From positions 79,281,641 through 79,345,640 of the forward strand of contig OX375872.1 in the NCBI GenBank assembly GCA_947359465.1: a stretch of DNA of 64,000 nt, in the 5' to 3' direction. The notes beneath the pieces are model-generated. The model was not told where the DNA came from and searched no databases. It was given only the letters and a program-made list of their open reading frames with translations. Below, piece after piece: positions 1-9,909 of this stretch (positions are counted from its first letter, which is position 1; every line of letters starts with the position of its first letter). A program made the translations under genes and the position numbers. Source of the stretch: Metellina segmentata (Eukaryota > Arthropoda > Arachnida > Araneae > Tetragnathidae).

Positions 1-72
1 AGTAATTGTGTTTCTGTGATGTGTATTATGTTTAAATTATTATTGTATATAGTGTACACATGTAAAGGGGGA

Positions 73-218
73 TGTCACAGAATGTCAGGTTGTGACAACT
101 CAACCCAGCTGGACGGATTGTAAAGAATGCTCGGTTGCTGTAAGTTCTGGCTCCTTAATAAACTTGATACATGACAATGTCAGAGATAACCAAGCACTCG
201 GGTATTTTTGGTTATCCA
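73..218 (+). repeat. Probable LTR remnant
   Basis: A purine run (AAAGGGGGA, 64-72) is followed directly by TGTCACAGAATGTC, which is the polypurine-tract/LTR junction of an LTR retrotransposon. An AATAAA signal lies near 155-160, and an internal inverted pair (GATAACCAA...TTGGTTATC) marks the far end. No partner LTR or internal coding region is visible in the window, so this is a 3' LTR or solo remnant. The right boundary is a guess. Confidence 0.4.
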
Positions 219-922
219 TATTTGTAATATTAATCCTTCCTCTATTTTACCCCTTAGACTAAGTGCCCTTGTTCACAAAAGATACTCGTAGCTAACAAAA
301 AAGAAAGACAAATTAATGGAACAATACCAGTTTTCAAATCACGTATTCCAACAAAGTAGCATATTTTCACGTCCCTTTAAAAATTTGTGTCACTAATTTT
401 TTTCCATGGGCTAGTAACACCCACGGGTGGCACTCAAGTTCTCGGAATATGTCCATTTTAATTACCACACACAATGAAAATTTTAATTTAATTGATGAGA
501 ATAGTTTTGTGAAATTGATTTTTTGCTTTTTTATTTTCATAATTTAACGACTATTTTGAGAGTTGTAGTAGTATGAAACTATTTGTGCTCCTGTTAGTTT
601 TTGAATGGCTTCCTCTCGAAGGGTCCGAAATGATCCCAAATAAGAAATTCTGGAGTGACACTACAGGACGATCTGGCTGAAGGTTCTAGCAGTTGATATC
701 TCTCCTTATCGTGTGTGTGTACAGCTTTTTACACCTCAGTTATAAATATTTCAAGCACAGAGATGATCTTAGTCAATAAATGACGTACCAGGTAAAATTT
801 TTATTCGATTATATGGTGAATGTATTTGAACAAATTTTTACTCTAATGATCGACATGGCAGTACTATTGGGCACCTGTCAATTGGTTACCCGAAAAGTCT
901 ACAATTAGCCAAGGAATTTTTA

Positions 923-947
923 AAGTGGTTTCACCGTGAAACCACTT
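923..947. repeat. Perfect inverted repeat, 11-bp arms
   Basis: AAGTGGTTTCA, loop CCG, TGAAACCACTT. The same GTGAAA/ACCACTT words recur just downstream (about 940-975), so this may be the end of an unclassified MITE. Confidence 0.5.
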
Positions 948-1163
948 CACTTGAAATGGTTAATGTTCTAGTGAAATCTTTCTCTGCTATTCAGTAAAAC
1001 CACCCAATTTATATTGAACACGATCTAAGTAACCGAAGGAGACAAAAAATCTATTGGAAAGATACCAGGGAAGATAGGATATACTCCCATGATTACAAAT
1101 TGCTGCTGTAATCTTAAGTGAGACCTAATAGTTTTTATATTACCTCCGATAAACCTATAAAAG

Positions 1164-1193
1164 AAGCTTCATGTGTAGTAACACATGAAGCTT
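1164..1193. repeat. Perfect inverted repeat, 13-bp arms
   Basis: AAGCTTCATGTGT, loop AGTA, ACACATGAAGCTT. Pairing can extend outward (ATAAAAG / CTTTTAT) after a two-base bulge. An RNA across it would form a stable hairpin. Function unknown. Confidence 0.6.
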
Positions 1194-1343
1194 TTATGAT
1201 GAGTAGTAATTTTTTATGCTCCTTTGGGTTGATTAAGCATGCATCATCATGTCATATATACATCCTTAATATACCCAAGAACAGTTTTGATTTTTGAAGA
1301 CAAAATTGTGTTGATGAGGTTGTTTCAGCAGAATATTTAAATA

Positions 1344-2190
1344 CACTGACCTCCAAAAGTTAAGCACATAACGGCAAGACCGACAAAAATGCAAAAATAA
1401 AGCTTTGATTAACCAAAATTGCACATGAAGGTAGCAAATGTGCTTATGCAATAAAAAAAAACAAGAATTGTGTACAAAGATGAAAAATAATTTAATTTTC
1501 GTAAGTCATACAATGACGTCACATTTGGGTCATTAAAAAATTATGTTTGAAGCCAAACAAAACTTACATTAATAAGGAATGTGACCACCTCGGATCGTCA
1601 CGTAATTTTTGTACTTCAATTTTGCATGCTTTCAATGGGTTGATCAATCATCGCACATGCGAGCAATGGCCATTCCTCCAATAGAGTAGTTTCCAACTCT
1701 GAGACTGGTTGGAGGATGTTAACGCAGAGACTCCCGAGGGCATCCCAAAGGTTTTCAACTCGATTAAAGGTGTTAATTAAGGTCGGAGGAAAACGCCGGC
1801 CACTCCATACGAGAAATGCCTTCATTTTCCAAATAATCGTCAAAGATGTTGGTTCGATGGGGACAGATATTATCGTCCATAAGGAGGAAATGAGGACCAC
1901 CTGATGCAGCGTAGTCTCACAATAGGAACTAGAACTTCAACCGTCACAGAACCACCTCTAAAGATGCGCAAAACTTGGTGCGATATCCCATTGAAATTCC
2001 AGCCCACACCATGACAATGCCACCTCTAAATGCGTGGTTTTCTTGGCCTGATTGCGTGTGCCTTGTTCTCCAGATCCTTCCAAGCTTATCTGATCCCAGT
2101 GCAAATCTGGACTCGTCTGTGAACAGGACCTTGCACCAATCTGAGACAGGCCAAGCCAGTTGACATGTTGACGACACCACTTTAATCTTG
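1344..2190 (-). mobile_element. Decayed Tc1-type transposon with visible left end
   Basis: The left terminus reads CACTGACCTCCAAAAGTTAA immediately after a TA (1342-1343), the target duplicated by Tc1/mariner elements. The transposase remnant inside is read leftward from 2180. The matching inverted terminal repeat is not visible on the right, so that end is lost or too diverged. The copy lies just upstream of the transposon-like gene remnant at 2356. Confidence 0.6.
1616..2180 (-). pseudogene. Tc1 transposase remnant (DD34E), frameshifted
   Basis: The transposase would cut and paste the element at TA sites. On the minus strand from 2180 the first piece carries VLFTDESRFAL (first catalytic Asp) and GGIVMVWAGIS, the standard Tc1 block. 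After a frameshift near 1945, the word MDDN with the following CPHR (second Asp) is visible around 1850-1880. ENLWDALG, with the third acidic residue, and a C-terminal EEWPLLACAMIDQPIESM follow down to 1616. An in-frame stop falls just after SDLN. The helix-turn-helix N-terminal half is missing. Clearly inactive; the family call is firm, the subfamily unknown. Confidence 0.8.
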
Positions 2191-2355
2191 TTCCTCTGGC
2201 TTTAGACCAAGAGATAGTTACACATTTTACCGGAATACCGGGTGATCTTAATTATTTCCATCTAAAATGGAAGGCATCAGATCGTTTTGTTTTCTAGTCC
2301 TAAGATTCCTACTGTGTTACTGGCCGCGTAGATTTTCTACCACACAGGTGCAAAG

Positions 2356-2942
2356 ATGTTTCTCAGATTAGATGCTATACAGAAAGTGACTCCAATATAT
2401 TTTGCTTGCTGTAGACCTAACTATGCTCGCAGAATGACTGTTTACCTTCTGAACTTCCTAAATATTGACTCAGTGTGCCCTGGTGAAAGACTGGCCCCTT
2501 CTCAAGGCGGTCTGTCTATAAAATGCTCTGAAACATTTTTTCATCGAGTTCTAGTTGACATGGCTCTTGAAGAAAAGTTGAACGCTGACGCAACATCAAG
2601 ATTTTGATATTACAGCGTTTGCCAACTTTGATTCAACTAGAACTATGTAAATGAAAACTAGTTCATTGAGGAGGAAAATAGTACCAAGTTTGTTGGAAGG
2701 CAGTGGCGTATCCAGGAAACCAGACTCTAAAAAGTACCTTCAAGAGAGTGGGATTGAAAATGACAACAAAAATGTTAAGGGTGTAATGTCTTCACTCAAG
2801 AGCTTTTCAAATCCTTTTGAAGCAGTGTACAAAGAAACTCCTTTTAGAAACATATCCAATGGACTTGTGGATAATAAAGTAAGTAACGATATCCTAAGTG
2901 CATACTTCAAAAGCCGAGGCATTTGAAAATTTTAAGACGTAT

Positions 2943-2981
<39 letters not shown>

Positions 2982-3920
2982 AAGAAATGAACTAATCCCA
3001 AGAAAAAACTTATGTGTGTGCTTCTAAAACTATCCAAGGATCAGATTAAAAAAAACTCCATGTCGTAAAATGCACCCGTGATCTTTTTGCAAGATTTCTC
3101 AATATTGCCTCTGAGCAGAAGCGTGACATGAAGGATATTTTGGCCTAACGTAAAATTAATTTGTACTCTTACCCCACTTCCCCTAGCTCTTGGACAAATG
3201 GATGGCTCCCTGAATAAAACATGCACATCAAAACTGATGCATAAGTTGTAAGAGCTTCAAAAGAAGATATCATATCTGCTTGCTCCAGCTACTATAGACA
3301 CAATAGTCTCTGAGGCCATGTTTAACCTGCATACTATTCGTTTCCCGGATAACTATGGATATCTTGCCAACAACATTCTAGTATTAATCTGTAACGGAAA
3401 AGCTAGAGAAATTCACTTAGTGTTTGATATCTATGGCACTCCAACTATCAAGGATACGGAATGTGACATTCGTAATGCTAAAACATTAATGAGTGAAATA
3501 AAAGTGTTTGGACCTGAACAAAAAACTCCAAAAAAGTCTTCAATGGCTGTACGAAGTGAGTCGTTCAAGACATCTTTAACAAAGTTTTTATGCAAAGAAC
3601 GGAGATCTTTCAAATACTGCCACTTGCTAGGTAATAAAACGTTATTTATTGCTGTAGTACATACTTGCTACAAGTACTAATGTATAGGCGCCAACATGGG
3701 AGTAAATGAAGTGAAAGAACTTGCCTGCCAACACAATGAAGCAACATAAGAGGATAATTTGGTATATTACACACACGGCTCGAAATAATGAAGATAAAAA
3801 TGTTTTGATGCGAGCAAACGATTAAGATATTTTAGTGTTAATGGTCTATCACCAAAAGAACTTAAATAATGCGCACTTATGGCTTGAATGTGGTGTATCT
3901 TCAAACAACTCTAGAAGATA
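2356..3920 (+). pseudogene. Transposon-like protein family remnant, 5' part
   Basis: Decayed copy of a large protein family that I recall from many arthropod and cnidarian genomes, often annotated as uncharacterized or CXC-domain proteins. Its function is not established. Blocks in order, in shifting frames: QKVTPIYFACCRPNYARRM with VLVDMALEEKLNADATSRF (2356-2607); a piece ending NPF...NISNGLV...ILSAYF (2651-2926); CTRDLFARFLNIASEQKRDM then LTPLPLALGQMDGSLNKT (about 3069-3225); and MFNLHTIRF...AREIHLVFDIYGTPTIKDTE...HTCYKY (3318-3680). Last comes RIIWYITHTARN...RAND-x-DILVL and NNSRRY (3752-3920). Stops and frameshifts separate the pieces, so it is dead. The open frame stops making family sense exactly at 3920, where a Tc1 element begins, and resumes at 8511. 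Confidence 0.65.
2944..2981. repeat. (GA)n microsatellite
   Basis: About 18 GA dinucleotides lie between two blocks of the pseudogene. Confidence 0.95.
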
Positions 3921-3949
3921 CACTACCCTACAATAATGGACCGGACAGC

Positions 3950-4184
3950 AAGATGTGATGCTATAAGGGAAAGAATACATGCTAGGGAATGGTCCCCCAC
4001 GTGCTGCAATTACACTAGCAACCCTTCTGGGCATACTTTCAACAAGGTTTTCTTACACAGCTATGGGTATTTGTGTCCATTTCTGCTGCAAGAAAGTCGC
4101 CAGCTCAGCTGTAGATTTCGGACGTGGTTCCCTGGTCCGTATGCGTCGCTCTAACTCGTCCCACATATGTTCTATGGAGTTTAA
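3950..4184 (-). pseudogene. Tc1 transposase, C-terminal fragment
   Basis: On the minus strand this reads SIEHMWDELERRIRTREPRP, then an AELATFLQQKWTQIPIAV block, a stop, and ENLVESMPRRVASVIAARGG. That is the end of a DD34E transposase, with the catalytic Glu in IEHMWDELE. It continues the fragment at 8209-8470; the piggyBac sits between them. The in-frame stop after IPIAV shows it is inactive. Confidence 0.8.
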
Positions 4185-4802
4185 AACCCTCTGCATTCGA
4201 AAGCGCCCGAGAATCTATTTCCTTTCGTTACGGGCGACAGGAAAAAAGAATGTTGTCGGATTCCCAACAAGACGCCTGAATCCCTTAAGCGTTTCTTTCC
4301 CCTTCTTCTCCAGGCCTTCAAGGAAGAGGGCATGTTTTGCGGTCACTGTTGATCACATCTAGCTGCGGGATACCGATACTCAATGGTGCCAATTTTTAGA
4401 CTGGTGTCATTCAAATTGAAAATGGAAGATAGTGAATTTTAGTTTTAAAACGAAGGATAAACGTTGACGAATTTCTTAATTTGCAAATTTGCTTCGGCTA
4501 TTACTTTTAAATACTTACGCTAAAAGCACGTGGTTATTTTAAATTTGACATTAAGATCAGCTTCCCCACTAGTGAAATTTAATTTCTGTGAACGGGAAAT
4601 AGTATCATCACAAGGATTACTGGTTTTGAAATGTCACAATTATTATTTTTTTTTATGAAATGCTTTTTATATTGTGGTTAGTAAATTTGCTCTTAAGTTC
4701 AGCCAAAAAAGTTTTTGGATGAGACAAATTTTAACGAACTGAATTTTTCCCTTGGTTGACATAATTCTCTCTCTATATATATAATTCTCTTACGTGGCAC
4801 GC

Positions 4803-5053
4803 GCCGATCAGCCGGTATAGCGAATACAGGTCCGGGCATGGATGTTTGTAATCGTATGGTGTAGAGGCGGCTGGTGCACCTTAAATCTGTCGTGGCCGAA
4901 AATCCTCACGTTGGGTTGGTGTGGAAGTTTGGAGAGTGGGGTGCCAGCTCAGGTGTTGCTTCGTCATCTGACCGTGGTTAAAAATTGCGAGGTGTTGTCC
5001 TCGGATCTTTCCCTGAAGGGATTGATCCCGGACCGTCGTCAATAGCCCGTTGC
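4803..5053 (+). mobile_element. tRNA-derived SINE, head type A, plus strand
   Basis: The head GCCGATCAGCCGGTATAG runs straight into CGAATACAGGTCC. The stretch between the A box and B box seen in the intact copy at 5224-5542 is therefore deleted. The body follows: a GTGCACCTTAAATCTG-type start, TGGAGAGTGGGGTGCCAGC, TCGTCATCTGACCGTGG, and the tail GATCCCGGACCGTCGTCAAT then AGCCCGTTG. It lies inverted with respect to the copy 170 bp to its right. Confidence 0.75.
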
Positions 5054-5223
5054 CCAAATTTATGTTTGAAAAATATTTTTTTTTGGAATATCATATTTTG
5101 TAAACAAAACCCTTCTACTAGGACACGTATCTTCATAGAACATCAGCCAATTATAATATTGCTCCATCCTGATTGTCGTGTCTTTTAAGAATAATCGTAT
5201 AATTGACAAATGGATAATGGGTA

Positions 5224-5542
5224 ATTTTAGTTAACGTCGTACTAGAGCAACACAACGGGCTATTGACGACGGTCCAGGATCAGTCCCTTAAGGGAAAGAT
5301 TCGAGGACAACACCTCGTAATTTTGAACCACGGTCAGATGACGAAGCAACACCTGAGCTGGCACCCCACTCTCCAAACTTCCACACCAACCCAACGTGAG
5401 GACTTTCGGCCACGACATATTTAAGGTGCACCGGCCGCCTCTACACCATACGATTACAAACATCCATGCCCGGACCTGTATTCGAACCAGGAACCTTCCG
5501 ATCTTGAGGCTAACACCTTAACCACTATACCAGTTGGTCGGC
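5224..5542 (-). mobile_element. tRNA-derived SINE, head type A, full head
   Basis: On the minus strand the head reads GCCGACCAACTGGTATAGTG then GTTAAGG (A-box-like), with GGTTCGAATAC as the B box for RNA polymerase III. The shared body follows, ending at TTGCTCTAGTACGACGTTAA. The body is about 90% identical to the inverted neighbour at 4803-5053, so transcripts through both could form a long duplex. Most complete member of this head type in the window. Confidence 0.8.
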
Positions 5543-5779
5543 TAATTGACAAATAGTGCTAGTTAACAAAAACTGTCAAGTTTGAGCGTGGTATTTTTTT
5601 AATACTTTGGCTAAAATACTTTTTGATCTGACTTCGTAAATTCGATATCAATTAACATATTTTACGCAAGGAAACTCGTAGTTCGGCCAATTATTTTTTG
5701 CTTACAAAGTTTTGGAAACAATATTTGTAAAATATTTCGAAACCAGGATTAAACATATAAGTTATAGATCAGAAAGTGT

Positions 5780-7653
5780 TAAACTGATTTCCACATCACC
5801 CAGGAGGTACAGTTTATTGAAGCGTTACCCCTTTGATAAGTCGCAAAGGCGGGTTCCCCAGGAGGCATATTTCCTTTGACTTGTTTTATATGATAATAAG
5901 GGTTTTTTTTTTTTTTTTGCAATTTTATGAGTTGATTAGTGCGTTTTTTATAGACTCTCTTCGAAACAGCTTTTACAGAAGCATTTCTGGCAAATTTCAC
6001 ACTCCCATGTGCTCTCTACATATCTGTTAGAAGACGTTTTTATTTCTTTTTCACGGCATATAGAACACACTTTCTTTTACGACCATCTATTTTTCTCCTC
6101 TTATGTATGTGTGGGGTAGAAGAAATAAATGTGTTTTTTCTTTTTTTACTCGAATATTTTTTGTCGATATCGGATATTAACTCAAATTTAAAATCGTAAA
6201 GAGATTTGCACTTTTTAGGGACCGGCATGCTTGAAAGATTTTGCAAAATATACGCATTATTAACAGCTGTATCTAGAAGGAAGTGAAATAAATACTTCCA
6301 CCATTTTGAGGATTTCTCGATGTAGTGTAATATTTCCTTTTTTGATCAGCTAAATCCACTCCACCCATATGCTTGTTGTACTTGATAAAAGCGACAGGGC
6401 AAACTTTATCTTTTTTAACAGAATTTTGCCTTCTTTGCACAATACCTGTTTCGTTTTTTGAGTTTGTGGAGAGCATAAAAACACTTTTTTTGTCCATCCA
6501 CGCCGTGCAAAGTAAGTTCAAATTAGTTTTACTTTGGAAAACCTTTATATTTTTTTCCTCAGAAAGTTTTAAAGCCTTGATGTTACTGGGCAAATACTTT
6601 CTGTTTACGTTCAGCGTCCCGCAAGCATAATGTCCCATTTTTACTAAATCTATAATCAAAGGAACACTGCAAAAAAAACGGTCAAAATATATATCGTGGC
6701 CTTTATTCTTCAGAGTACTAATCAAATGAGTGACCACATCGTATCCAAGTCCTTTCGAATGTTACCCATCTTTCCAGCATACAGTTCAAAATTTAAAACA
6801 TAGCCGGATTTTGATGAACAAAGGAGCCACATTTTCAGACCTCGCTTGGCCGGTTTTAAAGGCATGTATTGAACTATGCCCACTCGGCCCTTAAATTTAA
6901 TTAAGGCTTCATCAACGCAAACTTCTCTAGGAGCATTGAGATGCTGAGAAGATTTGCTTTTCAATGTAGAATACAGAGGTTCAACCTTCTGTACGTAAGA
7001 AAACTCGGCATTCTCTCTTCCAACTTCCTTCTCTCTATCTGAGATATGAAAATAATGCAAAATTTTAAAAAATCTATCTCTGGTCATCAGTTTTTTTATC
7101 ATCATGTTACCTAATATTGGATTCTGCGACCAATAGTCAGAAAGCCTAGGTAAATGTGCTCTACACTCATAACAAGAAAAATTCCGAAAAATCTCCACAT
7201 TTCATCAATCTTTTCGATAGGTTGCCAATGTTTGTCCTCACCTCTTTTCTTTGCACAGAAAATTGCATATTTATTTGTGTTTGCTTGAATAACTTCAAGT
7301 AATTCATCCGAAATTAGCAACTTTAAAAAATCCAATGCTGATGAATCCGTTGGCAAATTATGCACAGGTCCTGTGTGATGTACAAATTTCGTTTCCTCTA
7401 TGCATTCACTTCGAACGTCCTCTGACCAGTCAACATTAAAATTAAGCATTGATTCATCAATGCTTTCACCAACATTAATTTCACATTCCCTCTTATCATC
7501 TTCTTGATATAAACTGCTATTTAAAACACAGTTTACTTTCTCAGTACTTTTAGAATCATCATCATCCGATTCAAAAAAATCTGATTCATCAGTATCTTGA
7601 AACAAAATTGCTTCAATTTCTGCTTGGGTCAGCGATTTGGTTTTGCGAGACAT
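5780..7653 (-). pseudogene. piggyBac transposase (DDE_Tnp_1_7 family), frameshifted
   Basis: Would excise and insert the element at TTAA. It starts at 7653 (MSRKTKSLTQAEIEAILF, then an Asp/Glu-rich N-terminus). Frameshift one, near 7150, leads to LPRLSDYWSQNPILG and LMTRDRFFKILHYFHISD. The first catalytic Asp is in VDEALIKFKGR (about 6911). Frameshift two, near 6735, leads to DIYFDRFFCSVPL with the second Asp, and GGVDLADQ with the third. Frameshift three, near 6285, leads to a basic tail and remnants of the C-terminal cysteine-rich zinc-binding domain (WECEIC-like, about 5950-6060). All three catalytic Asp are kept, so the breaks are fairly recent. Length before decay, about 590 residues, fits the family. 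Confidence 0.85.
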
Positions 7654-8208
7654 AATACTAACGAATCAAATCCGGATTTATGTCAAGCCCATTAATTGAA
7701 AATATTTAAGGCTAATAATATTTTCCGAAATAGGAAGAGTCTTGAAAAAGACTTTTTTAAACGAGAACAGAATTCAAAGCAAAACCTGAAAGCAGGGAGT
7801 GAAGATAAAGCTCGTCTGATCAGAGTGAAAACCCAGTCCAGACTGTTGGTAGCAACCAGCAGCTAAACGTTTCAAATGGGACAAAGCATGAGAAAAAGTC
7901 AAGAACACAATTGCATATACAATGGTGCACATAAAAATTCCCACGTGAATCCGTATAAACTGGTTCTGTGTCGCGGAACATCATGCTTCGGAAAGATAAA
8001 GGACAACTTCTTGAGTAGTTTTGGACCCCCTATGGCCCATACAAAGGAGATGATCAAGTAGAGTGACAAGGTGATACGCCTCCTAGGGGAAAGCACTAAT
8101 CTCGGGCACTTTCGGGCGCTCTCCGTATTCTGCTTGTCCGGGCGCTTTGGGCGCCTCTCGTAACGAAAGGTTGAATTGATATTTCGAGGCTTCGTATGCA
8201 GAGGGTTA

Positions 8209-8470
8209 AGTCGGGACTCTGAGCAGGTCAGGGAAGACGTTTTACATCCATATCTGGACACCACTGGTTGACAGAAGCTGCAACATGACATGGAGCGTTA
8301 TCGTCTTGGAAGTAACATTCGTCCATTCCATAAAATTGCCAGAGCGTAGGAAGAACCTGATTGTCCAAAATGTTTATGAGGCGTCTGCGTTCAATTTACC
8401 TGGAATAACATGCAAAGGTCCCAGGCCATACCACGAAAAACACCCCCTAACAAGTAGTCGGATTTCATGC
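8209..8470 (-). pseudogene. Tc1 transposase, central fragment
   Basis: Minus strand from 8450: GCFSWYGLGPLHVIPGKLNA, a frameshift, NILDNQVLPTLWQFYGMDE, and FQDDNAPCHVAASVNQW (second catalytic Asp). It ends at AQSPDL next to the TTAA where the piggyBac inserted. The reading continues as N-SIEHMWDE at 4184. Nothing of the DNA-binding N-terminal domain lies between this block and the terminal repeat at 8508. Confidence 0.8.
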
Positions 8471-8510
8471 AAATCCGCTGGCGTCCGGTTCATTATTGTA
8501 GTGTTGTGTA

Positions 8511-9110
8511 TATCAACGTCTCAAACAGCAAAAGAAATAGCTGGCGGCCTGCCAGGCTTTCACGCCTTGACTGGTTCAGATGTTATACGGCTGCTTTTTC
8601 CAGACAAGGTAAAATCAAACCATTTAATATTCTCACAAAAAGCATGGCTCATAAAAAAAACTGACGACTTTAGGAGAATCCGTCTTGGTAGATGAATAAT
8701 TGCTGATTGGTGTAGAGACATTTGTGTGTGGTGTGTGTGGGCCATCCTTTGTACGTCTCAGTATCAGAAGTGAGATTCAGTGTTTTTAAGAAAACGTCTC
8801 CTCTGCTAACAAGTAAACCGTTGCCAAAACTTGGGCCTGTTGATCCCACTCTTCTTCCTCCGTCAAAAGCTGCTTTGGAACAAAAAGTCAAGCGGAAAGA
8901 TACAGTATCCTGGATGTGTAAACGTGCAAACCTCTGGAAAACATTGAACTAACCTGTCATGGATGGAAATTTGAAATACCAAGTTAGGTCGTATGAAGGG
9001 TCTATGTCACCTAATATTATACCGCCTAAAAATGGCGATACTTCTTCCAGTTGCTTTAAAGATCCAGTTGCTTTAAAAAGCAGTGATAGTGACAGACCCC
9101 GATGATAAGT
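8511..9110 (+). pseudogene. Transposon-like protein family remnant, 3' part
   Basis: Continuation of the remnant at 2356-3920 on the other side of the nested insertions. It reads INVSN, a frameshift, AKEIAGGLPGFHALTGSDVI (8533-8595) and KIKPFNILTKS. It continues past DPTLLPPSKAALEQKVKR to MCKRANL (8722-8952), then SYEGSMSPNIIPPKNGD (about 8990-9040). The FHALTGxD block and the earlier DxDILVL block resemble acidic metal-binding sites of PIN-like nucleases; that functional reading is inference. Frameshifts and stops make it inactive. Confidence 0.6.
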
Positions 9111-9649
9111 AATAAGCAAGTAGATAAAAAAACTACCTAAACAAGAACGCAGGTGCTAATTTTAAATTGTTTTTGTACAACATATTTTTTCTAATTTGAT
9201 ATCTATTGTAAGATTTAGCATTAGTTTTAGATTTAGTTAGAATAATTATATTTAACATATTTATATTTTCGGTCCATAAGTACTATTATGAAGACTCGTG
9301 CAGTATAATAGATGAAATATACATAAAAATTTCTTATTTTATATTTTTTTAAACTTTTTTTTCACACGTTCTACGCTGCATGTAAAGTACTAAAACCACA
9401 ATTCCTCCTGCATGGGGTGGATTGTAAGTGAATTATAACCGCAACATAAATGAAACTTTTTGCATAAATGCAACCACGTGCAACTTTTTAAAATTTAGCT
9501 TAAAATTAATTAATATGAAATTACTATTTCATTTGCTGCCCTCTGAATCAACCCTTCGATCATGTGTGTCTGATATTTCAAACGCCGAAGTATTGCGGAT
9601 CAAACAAAAAGTTCATGTATAAGGAATGGATAATGAACAAGGAATATAA
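9111..9649. other. Non-coding AT-rich stretch
   Basis: No coding sequence or repeat that I can name. Long AT runs near 9170-9370. Confidence 0.5.
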
Positions 9650-9840
9650 TACTATAACAGTCAATGTTGAGACAAAGCAGTAAACAGAAAGACATTTAAT
9701 AAGACGAAAATACGATAGCGATGATCAAACAAGCGAACATTCTTTCAACAACAAAAATCTACTACTGTTGCCACTCATCTTCTAGTAATAAAACAACTTT
9801 CTTTTATCTAACGCGATATGATATATAAATGGACCTTACA
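9650..9840 (-). repeat. 3' LTR of gypsy element 1
   Basis: Read on the minus strand, the LTR starts TGTAAGGTCCATTTATATAT at 9840, right after a polypurine tract (GAGCGGGGCCGAA, about 9841-9853). It ends near 9650. The internal stop codon of pol lies 70 bp upstream of it. The 5' LTR is not in the window, so the exact end cannot be fixed by comparison. Confidence 0.55.
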
Positions 9841-9909
9841 TTCGGCCCCGCTCAATGCCAAATTTAGATATTAATAAATTTTACATTGAAGCGTAAACAC
9901 AAAAAAGTT

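Larger units (their letters stand above)
219..1343. other. Non-coding AT-rich stretch
   Basis: No coding signal was found on either strand. The stretch holds two short perfect hairpins (listed separately) and unremarkable AT-rich sequence. It ends at the TA next to the left end of a Tc1 copy. Confidence 0.5.
4187..8205 (-). mobile_element. piggyBac-type transposon
   Basis: The left end CCCTCTGCATTCGAAAGC and the right end (minus strand) CCCTCTGCATACGAAGC form inverted repeats starting with the CCCT typical of piggyBac. TTAA duplications lie at 4181-4184 (with two extra A) and 8206-8209. A second inverted pair, TTTCGTTACG, lies about 30-45 bp inside each end as a subterminal repeat. The element carries a decayed transposase on the minus strand and two SINE copies near its left end. 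The stretch 7654-8205 upstream of the transposase holds no further coding sequence that I recognise. Confidence 0.85.
3921..8508 (-). mobile_element. Tc1-type element, split by a later piggyBac insertion
   Basis: Terminal inverted repeats are clear. The left end is CACTACCCTACAATAATGGA and the right end, read on the minus strand, is CACAACACTACAATAATGAA. They match at 26 of the first 29 positions and are followed by CCGGAC on both sides. TA duplications flank it at 3919-3920 and 8509-8510. Removing 3921-8510 rejoins the host pseudogene frame (NNSRRY to INVSN). Only about 570 bp belong to Tc1 itself (3921-4184 and 8206-8508); the rest is a nested piggyBac. The transposase N-terminus is absent, because the terminal repeat runs almost directly into the GCFSWYG block. 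Confidence 0.85.

Noticed and set aside
4842..5463. Two nearly identical 67-codon proteins on opposite strands
   Set aside because: They are the body of two inverted SINE copies, which is non-coding; other copies carry stops and indels.
5480..5542. tRNA gene on the minus strand
   Set aside because: A and B boxes are present but no proper anticodon arm or acceptor pairing; it is the head of a SINE. The same holds for heads at 24050-24165, 24840-24925, 39641-39700 and 48370-48445.
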